NCBI RefSeq assembly: GCF_900142525.1
Contig: NZ_FRBD01000013.1
Location: forward strand, 1-64,000
Reading direction: 5' to 3'
Source of the DNA: Xylanibacter ruminicola
GTDB lineage: Bacteria; Bacteroidota; Bacteroidia; Bacteroidales; Bacteroidaceae
Length of the DNA stretch: 64,000 bases
Positions within the stretch are counted from its first letter, which is position 1. Every line of letters begins with the position of its first letter. The notes below the pieces were generated by a model. The model saw nothing but the letters and a program-made list of their open reading frames with translations. It had not been told where the DNA came from and searched no databases. The position numbers and the translations under genes are program-made. Shown piece after piece: positions 41,964 to 50,700 of this stretch.

Positions 41964-42749
41964 ATGGAAGAAACGATAATTACAAGCGTACAGAACGCCA
42001 GAATAAAACACGTAGTAGCCCTCCAGCAGAAGTCATCGCTCCGCCGTGAGGAGGGGCTCTTCGTAGTAGAGGGCCAACGCGAAATAGAGCATTGTCGTGA
42101 GTGTGGCTACGAAATCGTAGAGGAGTTTTGTCGGGAGTGCGAAGGCACGGAGGCGCGTGGGCGCGAGAATACCACGATGGTATCCCCTAACGTTTACGAG
42201 AAGATGGCCTATCGCGGTAGTACCGAAGGTATGATTGCCGTAGCTAAGTGCAAGGAGCACTCGCTTGCCAAGCTGCAACTGAAGGAGAATCCACTGATTG
42301 TGATCTTGGAGAGCGTGGAGAAACCAGGCAACTTGGGAGCCGTGCTACGTAGTGCCGAGGCTTCGGGAGTAGATGCCGTCATCGTGTGCGACCCACTGAC
42401 CGATATGTATAACCCCAACCTGATTCGTGCCAGCATAGGTGGGGTGTTCAGCGTTCCTACGGCTGTATGCACATCGCAGGAGTGTATCGCATTCCTCAAA
42501 GAGCGCGGCATCAAGATTCTGACTGCGCAACTACAGGATTCGTACGAGTATTACGACTACGATATGCGCCCCGCCACAGCCATCGTGATGGGCACCGAGT
42601 CGACAGGACTCACCAACCAATGGCGCCAAGCAGCCGATGCCCATATCCGCATACCCATGTTGGGGCGCCTCGACTCGCTGAACGTCAGCGTTTCAGCTGC
42701 CATCCTCATGTATGAAGCACTTAGACAACGAAGAGTGAATAACGAATAG
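41964..42749 (+). CDS. SpoU/TrmH family RNA 2'-O-methyltransferase
   Basis: The 261-residue protein has an N-terminal substrate-binding part (VQNARIKHVVALQQKSSLRREEGLFVVEG). The SPOUT knot follows, with NLGAVLRSAEASGVDAVIVCD, VMGTESTGL and IPMLGRLDSLNVSVSAAILMY truncated here for length. These are SpoU motifs 1-3. It methylates a ribose in rRNA or tRNA; the exact site cannot be told. The ATG at 41964 follows the -7 box. pfs starts 5 bp downstream. Confidence 0.92.
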   Translation: MEETIITSVQNARIKHVVALQQKSSLRREEGLFVVEGQREIEHCRECGYEIVEEFCRECEGTEARGRENTTMVSPNVYEKMAYRGSTEGMIAVAKCKEHSLAKLQLKENPLIVILESVEKPGNLGAVLRSAEASGVDAVIVCDPLTDMYNPNLIRASIGGVFSVPTAVCTSQECIAFLKERGIKILTAQLQDSYEYYDYDMRPATAIVMGTESTGLTNQWRQAADAHIRIPMLGRLDSLNVSVSAAILMYEALRQRRVNNE

Positions 42750-42754
42750 TGAAT
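42733..42754. repeat. GTGAATA 7-bp array at the trmH-pfs junction
   Basis: AGTGAATAACGAATAGTGAA spans the end of the methyltransferase gene and the short spacer. Confidence 0.5.
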
Positions 42755-43384
42755 ATGAAAATAGGAATGATTGTAGCAATGGACAAGGAACTGCAACAGC
42801 TCCGTCCATTATTCCCCGAAGACAAGGTGATTCTGCAAAAGAGCGGAATAGCCACCGTTAATGCCGCCATTCAGGCTGTAGAGATGATTCGCCAGTATAA
42901 GCCCGACTGCATTATTTCGAGCGGATGTGCTGGTGGTAATGGCGACGATATCAACCTGCAGGATGTAGTGGTTAGTTCAGAACTCACCTACCACGATGTT
43001 TATTGCGGTAGTGCCATCGATGATACCACCATTTTTGGTCAGGTTCAAGGCCTCCCAGCCCGTTATCAGGCCGACCCATACCTGTTGCAAAAAGCATTAG
43101 AGACGGGGGCAAAGCCAGGATTGATAGTCACAGGCGACTGGTTTGTGGATTCTAAGGATAAGATGCGCGAGATTGTAGGTCACTTCCCCGAGGCAAAGGC
43201 TGTCGACATGGAGTCGTGCGCCATCGCTCAAGTATGCCATATATATAAGGTACCATTCATCTCGTTCCGCGTTATCAGCGATATCCCCTTGCGCGATACC
43301 GATGCATCGCAGTATCACGATTTCTGGAGCACCATCGCCCAGAACTCATTCAACGTCACCAAGGCCTTCATCGAAAGCCTTTAA
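42755..43384 (+). CDS. mtnN: 5'-methylthioadenosine/S-adenosylhomocysteine nucleosidase
   Basis: MtnN (Pfs) cleaves adenine from S-adenosylhomocysteine and methylthioadenosine. The 209-residue enzyme starts MKIGMIVAMDKEL. It has ISSGCAGG, GDWFVDS and the catalytic-site VDMESCAIAQV, with E and D of the purine site in SDIPLRDTDA. luxS follows by 16 bp, so both steps from SAH to AI-2 precursor are encoded together. The ATG at 42755 is preferred to the GTG at 42749. Confidence 0.95.
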   Translation: MKIGMIVAMDKELQQLRPLFPEDKVILQKSGIATVNAAIQAVEMIRQYKPDCIISSGCAGGNGDDINLQDVVVSSELTYHDVYCGSAIDDTTIFGQVQGLPARYQADPYLLQKALETGAKPGLIVTGDWFVDSKDKMREIVGHFPEAKAVDMESCAIAQVCHIYKVPFISFRVISDIPLRDTDASQYHDFWSTIAQNSFNVTKAFIESL

Positions 43385-43400
43385 TTATCAATTTATATAA

Positions 43401-43895
43401 ATGGAAGTCATACAGAGTTTCACCATCGATCACACCCACCTCAAGCCGGGCATCTATGTATCGCGCGAGGATAAGGGTTTCACCACATTCGACCTGCGTA
43501 TCACCGAGCCTAATCAGGAGCCCGCCGTTGCCCCAGCAGCTATGCATAGTCTGGAGCACCTGATGGCCACTTGGTTCCGCAATAGCGAGGCTAAGGACGA
43601 TGTGGTTTACGTAGGCCCAATGGGCTGTCTTACAGGCATGTACATCATCATGACGGGCTCATACACCGTCGAGGATATGCGCCGTCTCACCATCGAGTGC
43701 CTCAAATGGATTCTCACACAGACGGAGGTTCCTGCTACCCGCCCAGAGGCTTGTGGCAACTACTTGCTGCACGACCTACCCATGTGCAAATGGGAGAGCG
43801 CCCGCTATCTGGACCGCTTGCAGAACGATTTCCACTGCGAGTATACCAAACTGCAGATAACCCTCGACGACGGCAAGGTTTTTGCCGATGCCTGA
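43401..43895 (+). CDS. luxS: S-ribosylhomocysteine lyase
   Basis: LuxS splits S-ribosylhomocysteine into homocysteine and DPD, the precursor of autoinducer AI-2. The 164-residue metalloenzyme has the iron/zinc site H49-E52-H53 (MHSLEHL) and C118 (ACGNYLLHDL), plus catalytic C76 (GPMGCLTGMY). Length is typical. It ends 3 bp before the convergent B3/B4 gene; no terminator was found between them. Confidence 0.97.
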   Translation: MEVIQSFTIDHTHLKPGIYVSREDKGFTTFDLRITEPNQEPAVAPAAMHSLEHLMATWFRNSEAKDDVVYVGPMGCLTGMYIIMTGSYTVEDMRRLTIECLKWILTQTEVPATRPEACGNYLLHDLPMCKWESARYLDRLQNDFHCEYTKLQITLDDGKVFADA

Positions 43896-43898
43896 CTT

Positions 43899-44567
43899 TT
43901 AACCACGATAGATAGTAACCGTTCCGCCATCGCTCTTAGCATAGTCGATGAGCAGATTCTGGATATATTGAGCATTGGCTATGACGCGCTCTTCGCAGCC
44001 GTCGTAGCCATTTATCAATACCACCAAGTGGGTGGTGCCCAGCGTAATCTTAGTGCGCTCGTTATCGCTGGTAGGCGTTCCAACACCGCCTTGAGCATCG
44101 CGATACACGGGCAGTCCGGCTATATTAAGCATGCCACGACCGATTCCCTCGTATGGCTCGCCCTCTTTACCAACACCCAGCACCAGTTCATCACCCACAA
44201 ACTTATCGGCATCAAACCCACCAATGCTATAGCCATAGGCTATCGAGGCCAGGTTCACAAGGTCTACCAGCGTATCAATCTGATACAGCTCCTTGCCCTG
44301 AAGCATGCGACGTATGAGCTGCTCGGAGGCAGGACGATAGCGCGACGGATCCTTACCACATAGTTTATATACCGCACGCGTGGCGGCGATAGACGGCAAG
44401 GCTTTTACACTATCAAAGGTCAGTTCCTGACGGAGGCGTTGTTCTACTTCATGGATAGCATTCCACAAGCGGTCGTTATAAAGGGTGTTTACTACTCTAG
44501 CCTCTACACACGCGCCCACAAATGTGGGGCATACAGACGAAATCTCGTTAGATACACTAATCTTCAT
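43899..44567 (-). CDS. B3/B4 domain protein (PheRS beta-like)
   Basis: The 222-residue protein is a stand-alone B3/B4 domain, the part of phenylalanyl-tRNA synthetase beta that edits mischarged tRNA. Visible features are LPSIAATRAVYKLCGKDPSRYRPASE truncated here for length, LVDLVNLASIAYGYSIGGFD and GTPTSDNERTKI. Such free-standing proteins may act in trans on aminoacyl-tRNA or have other roles; this is not settled. The ATG at 44567 shares its A with the ispH stop codon. Confidence 0.85.
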   Translation of the reverse strand: MKISVSNEISSVCPTFVGACVEARVVNTLYNDRLWNAIHEVEQRLRQELTFDSVKALPSIAATRAVYKLCGKDPSRYRPASEQLIRRMLQGKELYQIDTLVDLVNLASIAYGYSIGGFDADKFVGDELVLGVGKEGEPYEGIGRGMLNIAGLPVYRDAQGGVGTPTSDNERTKITLGTTHLVVLINGYDGCEERVIANAQYIQNLLIDYAKSDGGTVTIYRG

Positions 44568-45454
44568 CACTGTTGCATATTAAGGATGGCATCTCGACAC
44601 TGCTCCATCAACCAGCGTGGTGTGCTGGTGGCTCCGCAGATGCCTACACTCTGGATTCCATCGAGCCAAGCGGGCTCAATCTCCTGAGGATCTTCGATGA
44701 GATGGGTATTGGGATTCACACGCAGACACTCGTTATAGAGCACTTTGCCGTTTGAACTCTTGCGACCACACACAAAGAGCACCAGATCGTGCTTGGTGGC
44801 AAACTGCGAGATGTTGGGCATGCGGTTGGCCACTGAGCGACAGATGGTGTCGAAGCTCTTAAATGTAGCCTCAGGCGATATGTGCGTCTGGATATAATCG
44901 ATGATACGATTAAACTCATCGAGCGACTTCGTGGTCTGCGAATAGAGGTAGATATCGCGCGAGAAATCGAGCTTAGTCACCTCGTCGCTACTCTCTATCA
45001 CAATGGCGTTCGATTGCGTCTGACCCACCAGTCCCAGCACCTCAGCGTGTCCTTTCTTTCCGAAGATGACGATTTGGGCGGAGGTGCGGGGGTGCGAAGG
45101 TGCGGGGGTGCGAGATATCTCATACTGCTCCTTGATGCGCTTCTGCAGTTTCAGCACCACAGGGCATGTAGCATCAATAATCTCGATATTGTTCTTGCGA
45201 GCCAACTCGTAGGTCTCAGGTGGTTCACCATGAGCACGAAGCAGCACCTTGGCATTGTGCAGTTGTTGCATTTCATCGTGATTGATGGTGATGAGTCCCA
45301 TCTCGCGCAGACGGTCGCACTCACGGCCATTATGCACAATATCGCCGAGACAATAAAGCTTTTCGCCCTTGGCTAGCTCTTCTTCGGCTTTCTTAATGGC
45401 AGTAGTCACTCCAAAGCAGAATCCACTACCGTTATCTATTTCTATCTGTATCAT
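44567..45454 (-). CDS. ispH: 4-hydroxy-3-methylbut-2-enyl diphosphate reductase
   Basis: IspH makes IPP and DMAPP in the last step of the MEP pathway using a [4Fe-4S] cluster. The 295-residue enzyme has cluster cysteines C13 (GFCFGV), C97 (ATCPVV) and C205 (TICRSV) and LRAHGEPPE. The ATG at 45454 is chosen; the open frame upstream reads a repeat. Residues 114-126 (SRTPAPSHPRTSA) are an unusual insert before the conserved QIVIFGKKGHAEV, encoded by an 8-bp GGTGCG array. The conserved core is otherwise intact. Confidence 0.95.
   Translation of the reverse strand: MIQIEIDNGSGFCFGVTTAIKKAEEELAKGEKLYCLGDIVHNGRECDRLREMGLITINHDEMQQLHNAKVLLRAHGEPPETYELARKNNIEIIDATCPVVLKLQKRIKEQYEISRTPAPSHPRTSAQIVIFGKKGHAEVLGLVGQTQSNAIVIESSDEVTKLDFSRDIYLYSQTTKSLDEFNRIIDYIQTHISPEATFKSFDTICRSVANRMPNISQFATKHDLVLFVCGRKSSNGKVLYNECLRVNPNTHLIEDPQEIEPAWLDGIQSVGICGATSTPRWLMEQCRDAILNMQQ
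45081..45114. repeat. GGTGCG 8-bp array in frame inside ispH
   Basis: Four octamers (GAGGTGCG, GGGGTGCG, AAGGTGCG, GGGGTGCG) with exact period encode RTPAPSHPRTSA. Confidence 0.75.
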
Positions 45455-45460
45455 ATTTTT

Positions 45461-45530
45461 GAAGTTAACGGGAATTGAAGAGAAGTTAAAGGGAATTGAA
45501 GGGACATAACTTCCTTTTAGCTTCCTTTCC
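45461..45530. repeat. Direct repeat GAAGTTAA-GGGAATTGAAG in the meaB-ispH spacer
   Basis: Two 20-bp copies (45461-45480 and 45483-45502, one mismatch) are followed by ACTTCCTTTT-type inverted words. The words match those of the palindrome after cydB. Confidence 0.6.
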
Positions 45531-45534
45531 ATTC

Positions 45535-46635
45535 CTATTTTCTTAATAATTCGAAGTATTCATCCAGCAAATCCTGGGCGGCTACGAAGCTGGTTTTCTG
45601 TCCTGCCAGCACGGTGGCCTCGGCAGCTGCGAGCTGAGCCTTGATGGCGGGGTTGTTGTAGAAGTTCAGGCGCAAGTGCTCGTTGATGCTCTCATACATC
45701 CAGTACTTCGACTGCTCGTTGCGACGATAGTCGAAATAGCCGTTGGCCTTCACAAAGTCCACATACTCGTAAATCATGTCGAATATCTCCTTCACACCCG
45801 TACCGTAGAATCCGCTATAGCATAGCACCTTAGGCGTCCAACCACTATCGGGCATGGGGAAGAAGTGTAGCGCATTACGGAAGTTGGTGGCCGCCATGTG
45901 GCAACGATCCACATTATCGCCATCGCACTTGTTGATGACGATACCATCGCTAATCTCCATGATACCGCGCTTAATGCCCTGCAACTCATCGCCCGTACCA
46001 GCCACCTGTATCAGCAGGAAGAAGTCTACCATCGAGTGGCAGGCCGTCTCACTCTGTCCCACACCCACGGTCTCCACAAATATCTTGTCGAAACCAGCGG
46101 CCTCGCACAGAATGATGGTCTCACGGGTCTTGCGCGCCACACCACCCAGCGAACCTGCTGATGGACTAGGGCGAATAAACGATGATGGATGCTGCGACAG
46201 CTTCTCCATACGCGTTTTATCTCCAAGGATGGATCCCTTGGTGCGCTCGCTACTGGGGTCGATAGCCAGTACGGCCAGTTTGCCGCCCTTTTCGCGCAGA
46301 ACATGCATGCCAAACTCATCTATCGAGGTACTCTTGCCCGCTCCTGGCACACCACTGATACCAATGCGGATGCTGTTGCCGCTATAGGGCAGACACTTGT
46401 TGATCACCTCTTGCGCCTTGGCCTGATGATCTGGGTTCACACTCTCTATGAGCGTCACTGCCTGCGATAGGATGGTGACATCGCCCTTGACGATACCCTC
46501 TACCATATCGGCCACAGAGAGTTCACGACGGCGGAAACGATTGCGATTCAGATAGGGGTTGATGATACTGGGCTGCTCTACCCCACTGTTCACCTGCAAA
46601 CCTGCATATTCTGAGCTATTCTCTGGATGTTCCAT
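45535..46635 (-). CDS. meaB: Methylmalonyl-CoA mutase-associated GTPase MeaB
   Basis: MeaB is a G3E-type GTPase that protects and reloads methylmalonyl-CoA mutase with its B12 cofactor. The 366-residue protein has the Walker A GISGVPGAGKSTSIDEFG (about 92-109), LAVLAIDPSSERTKGSILGDK, the ETVGVGQSE switch and NKCDGDN for guanine. The mutase genes are not in the window. It lies 36 bp after the DUF1573 gene across a 7-bp repeat array. Confidence 0.95.
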   Translation of the reverse strand: MEHPENSSEYAGLQVNSGVEQPSIINPYLNRNRFRRRELSVADMVEGIVKGDVTILSQAVTLIESVNPDHQAKAQEVINKCLPYSGNSIRIGISGVPGAGKSTSIDEFGMHVLREKGGKLAVLAIDPSSERTKGSILGDKTRMEKLSQHPSSFIRPSPSAGSLGGVARKTRETIILCEAAGFDKIFVETVGVGQSETACHSMVDFFLLIQVAGTGDELQGIKRGIMEISDGIVINKCDGDNVDRCHMAATNFRNALHFFPMPDSGWTPKVLCYSGFYGTGVKEIFDMIYEYVDFVKANGYFDYRRNEQSKYWMYESINEHLRLNFYNNPAIKAQLAAAEATVLAGQKTSFVAAQDLLDEYFELLRK

Positions 46636-46640
46636 ATTTT

Positions 46641-46671
46641 CAATTCATAATTCATAATTCACAATTCATAA
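46641..46671. repeat. AATTCAT 7-bp array between the DUF1573 gene and meaB
   Basis: Heptamers AATTCAT, AATTCAT, AATTCAC and AATTCAT in exact register fill the spacer. Confidence 0.7.
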
Positions 46672-47745
46672 TTACCTCAGTTTGATGTTAACTACCACCT
46701 TGGCGTGGTCGGGATCGTTGGTAATCATGAGTATACGTGGACGAGTGCGCAGCTTCTGGAGCTCGGCAGCTGTTCCTGTAATCTTCAGATGAGTGCTCTG
46801 ACCTGGTGCTATCTCACTCTTCGAGAGGGTTACCTTCAGTCCGGCCGTAAAGAGCTGGAGCGAAGAAATCTTGAGTGGCGACTGACCCTCATTCGTCAGC
46901 GTAACGGTAGCCGACTTCTTGGGTTTGCCACCAAAATCGGTAAAGTCAACATCCGTCTCCGACATATTCAACACAGGTGCCAGCGCCTTGTTGGTCTTCT
47001 CAAACTGCTTCATATCGGGCAGCAGCACCGTAGCCACTTCAATGGCACGATCCTGACTCACCTTGTCGCCTGGGTTATGAGCCACGTAGAGGGTGGTCTT
47101 AGTCAATCCGTAGTCGCGAAGCTTATCCGATAGCAACTTCACGGTGATGGTGGCCGAACGTCCTGGCAACAGATGGTCGGGACTGGTGATAGCCGTCAGA
47201 TAAGCAGGCAGATGCATCAGGTTAGGACGCATGGCCTTCTTACCATTATTAAATATATGTATCTCCTTAACAGGCACATCGCCTTTGTTCACATCGTCGA
47301 ACTCAATGGCATCGGCATCCAGCAACAGGTCGCCCATGGCAATAGGATACTCGCCCGAATAGTCGCGCATATCGGTCTTCACCACACCCTTCATGGTGAG
47401 GTAGAAGGGTTTCTTGGTGCCATTGCTCTTAACCTGACACATCTTCTGGAAGTGGCCCAGCTGGCGGGCATCGTAGGTCATTCTGATAACAAACTTATCG
47501 CCTATGCCCACCTCCTTGGGAAACTCCACACTGGTACAACCGCAATCGGGTTTCACACTTTCTATCACCAATCGGCGCAAGCCTTTGTTACGTAGTTCAA
47601 ACGTAGCCGTCACGGGCTGTTCGTAGCCCGTAGCTCCCACATCTACGGTGGTGTTCTTAACCGTTAAACGCTGAGCATTAGCCTCGAGGAACGAGAAAGG
47701 AGTAACGAGGAACGAGAATACTATGATAAGAAACTTTCTATTCAT
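46672..47745 (-). CDS. DUF1573 domain-containing secreted protein
   Basis: The 357-residue protein has a signal peptide ending near ANAQR (residue 25) and three immunoglobulin-like beta repeats. The first is a DUF1573 domain with KPDCGCTSVEFPK and FVIRMTYDARQLG; the CGC motif is typical. It should be periplasmic or surface-located; function is unknown. Part of the signal peptide (FLVTPFSFLEA) is encoded by a GAGGAACGAGA repeat. It follows the macroglobulin gene by 16 bp and is probably co-transcribed with it. Confidence 0.85.
   Translation of the reverse strand: MNRKFLIIVFSFLVTPFSFLEANAQRLTVKNTTVDVGATGYEQPVTATFELRNKGLRRLVIESVKPDCGCTSVEFPKEVGIGDKFVIRMTYDARQLGHFQKMCQVKSNGTKKPFYLTMKGVVKTDMRDYSGEYPIAMGDLLLDADAIEFDDVNKGDVPVKEIHIFNNGKKAMRPNLMHLPAYLTAITSPDHLLPGRSATITVKLLSDKLRDYGLTKTTLYVAHNPGDKVSQDRAIEVATVLLPDMKQFEKTNKALAPVLNMSETDVDFTDFGGKPKKSATVTLTNEGQSPLKISSLQLFTAGLKVTLSKSEIAPGQSTHLKITGTAAELQKLRTRPRILMITNDPDHAKVVVNIKLR
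47685..47720. repeat. GAGGAACGAGA repeat inside the DUF1573 signal peptide
   Basis: CGAGGAACGAGA occurs twice around AAGGAGTA and is read in frame. The reverse-complement words lie inside mrp at 17292-17319. Confidence 0.6.
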
Positions 47746-47761
47746 CTTTATTATTTAATGT

Positions 47762-50700
47762 TTAATAATTAATCTTTCGCTCGGCTTCGCCGCTTGGCTT
47801 GCCAAGAATGTTTAACGTCTCCGACTTTGTAACGGCGCGGAATTCCGGACTATAGGCACACTCTACGGTGGCGGTACCCGTCTCGTAGGTTCCTGGGCGA
47901 TCGATATAATACTCGGTCTCTATCACATGTGTACCCTTCGACAGCATGTCGTAGAAGTAGCAAGTGGTGTTATCGCGCGGGGTGATATAACCTCCATGAT
48001 GATAGCCACTCAACTGCTTTACGGGCTCCATGCAGGCAGCACGCTTATCTACCACCTGCACAAAGTCGTAGTCGCGATCGGCAGTGATGGTGAGGCGGAC
48101 GCGGATACGATCGCCTACTAGCAGGCTAGCAGAACAAGCCTGACTAGTTTTGCTAGCGATAATCTCCCGCTTGATGCTTAGGCCGCTACCTGTATCAGCC
48201 ACGTTCTTGGCGGGCTGGAAGAACTGGGCGTAGACGGCTCCCCACGATGTGCCATCGCTGGTCTTGCGGATGGTGAGTCGCTTGCCCTTAGGCAGCTCGG
48301 TCTTTACATAGCCAATAGCCGCAGTAGCCTTGGGCAGGGGCACAGTCTTCACATCCAGGTTGATGGTAGCCATCTTCTGATTCTGAACCAGTCGGAACTC
48401 CTGTCCCTTCAGGAAGGCATACACGGCGTTCACGCTGTTGATAGGTGTATCCCACGCCTGCGTGCGCTTCTGCTGGAGCAACCAGCGCTGCATCTCGTCG
48501 ATGGTCTCGAAGTCGTTTGGCGTGATAGCCTGTAGTGCCTCGATGGCGATACTCTGTGTAGGAATCTTATAGTCGAACCAAGAGTAGCCGGCACGCGGTG
48601 TGTCGTAGTAGCGACCCATCTCCTCGCGGAATACGGTGTACTCCTTCAGCGACTGGGCGTACTCCTGAGCGCGCTGGGCATCCAGCTTCTGGAAGATAAC
48701 GGCCGAGAGGGCCTTGTCGTAGATGCTCTGGCGCTTGATGTCCTTCTTCAGCAACTCTATCAGATAGCTGTTGGCTGTCTGAACCTCAGTAGGCAGTTTC
48801 CTGCCATCGAGCGTTACCAGGTAGAGCCACTGCAGAGCCTTATAGCTGGGGAATGTCACGGTCTCACCTTTCTTCTCGGCCTTCTTCAGTTCCTTCACCA
48901 AGTCTACTATCTCCCGTCCCATAAATCCGAAGGCGCTATTCAGCATCTTGGCGGTACCGCTCTGCTTTTCAGTAAGTGCATTCAGACGAACCAGCATCTC
49001 GCTCACGGCCACGGTCATATAAAACGATCCCGGCATGCCTGGATACCATGTCCACGAGCCGTCGCCCAACTGGAGTTTCGTCAGTTTCTCGATGCACTTA
49101 TCCAGTCGGTTGTTCATCAGGTTCTCGTCAAAGAAGTCGGCCATGCGGTGCTTCTGCTCCGTCTCGTTGTCAGCATCCATCACCCAAGGCGTCTCGCTCA
49201 GAACGAGATTTTTCAAATCTTCGTTCTTCTGCAACTGCGATGAAAGTGAATTGTTAATTTTTAATTGTGCATTATTCTCCTGCTGCTTCCATAGCTCGAA
49301 TACGGGCTTGATTTGTGGATTCTGATCGATGATGTATTTGCCTATTCCGTTGGCATAGTACGATGCAGCCAGCGAGATGGCATTATCCTCATTGGGCGAG
49401 CCTACCGAAGGCAGCGCCTGAACCATCAGCCACACGGGGTTGTTGGTGTACTCCAGCGTGAGCTTAGCGTTCTTGGCATCAGCAGGCACCAGCTTTGTCA
49501 GGTCGATGGTCTCTGTACCAGGCTTGTGCTGGGTGATAGGCAGAGCCACTGTGATGCGCTCGCTAGCAGGCAGCACGGGCAGATAGTGCTGCTCGCCGTC
49601 AGAGTATCCCTTTCCGCTGATGCTCATCTTGCATATTAACATCGTTGGCTCATAGCCAGCAGTGTTAATATCAAATGCCACAGGCCGCGTTTCGCCTGCT
49701 TTCAGGCTTACGCTTTGAGTCTTCTCGTAGATGGTGGCGTTGGTCTCAGCATTGATCAGTACCAGGCGTGCTGTGCCCTTAACGGCCTTCTCGCCCGTAT
49801 TCATCACACGGACCGATATGGTGGCCTCGTCGCCCTCGCGGATAAAGCGTGGCACGTTGGGCTGAATCATCACGTCCTTCTTAGCCACCGCCTCGGCCTC
49901 AATCAGTCCGTAATAGAGTTCGCGTGTGTGGGCAAAGCCCAGCAGCTGCCAGGTAGTCAAGCTCTCGGGCAGGGTGAACTTAATGGCCACACGACCGTTC
50001 ATATCGGTAGTCAGCTGTGGATAGAAGAAGGCGGTTTCGTTCAGGTTTTCGCGAATCTGGATATCTTCTGTCTGCTTCTCGTCTTCGGCCACAGCAGGTG
50101 CTTCGGCAATGTCAACATCGGCAGTCTCTACCACATCAAACACTTTGGCATCCGCATTCTTAGCCATTGGTGCAGCCACCATAGCAGGTGCCGATTCAAG
50201 CATCATCACACCATCCTCCAGGCCGATATTTCGCGCACCCAGTTTCATTCTTGAGCCGCGATAGCCAAATGTGCGATAGTATTGTGGATATACATCGTGG
50301 TCGAAACGGCTGAAGCTGATCATATCATAGTCGAGTGCCTTCCACGAACGTGAACCGAAACGTGAGAATTGCTCACGAGGAACATACGTCCACGCAGTAA
50401 AGGGCAGTTGTATCCACAGATAAGGCATAAACTGCCATTGATGCTTGGCTATCTGGTTCAGACTCTGGTCGTAGAGTGTAGCCATCAGGTTAGCATTCAC
50501 AGGCTTGCCGCTGGCATCCTTGATGGTCAGCGTCCACTCCTCCTTCTGTCCGGGCGTCAGACGGTTGCGGAAGGTAGCCCACTCCAGCTTCAGCTTCTTA
50601 TCAGGCATGGGGCGTTGAATCCTTGCCGAATGCGTGTAGCAATGGCCGTTCTTCACCCAGGCATAGGTTATCAGCAGTCCGGTATCGTATTCATCTTTAT

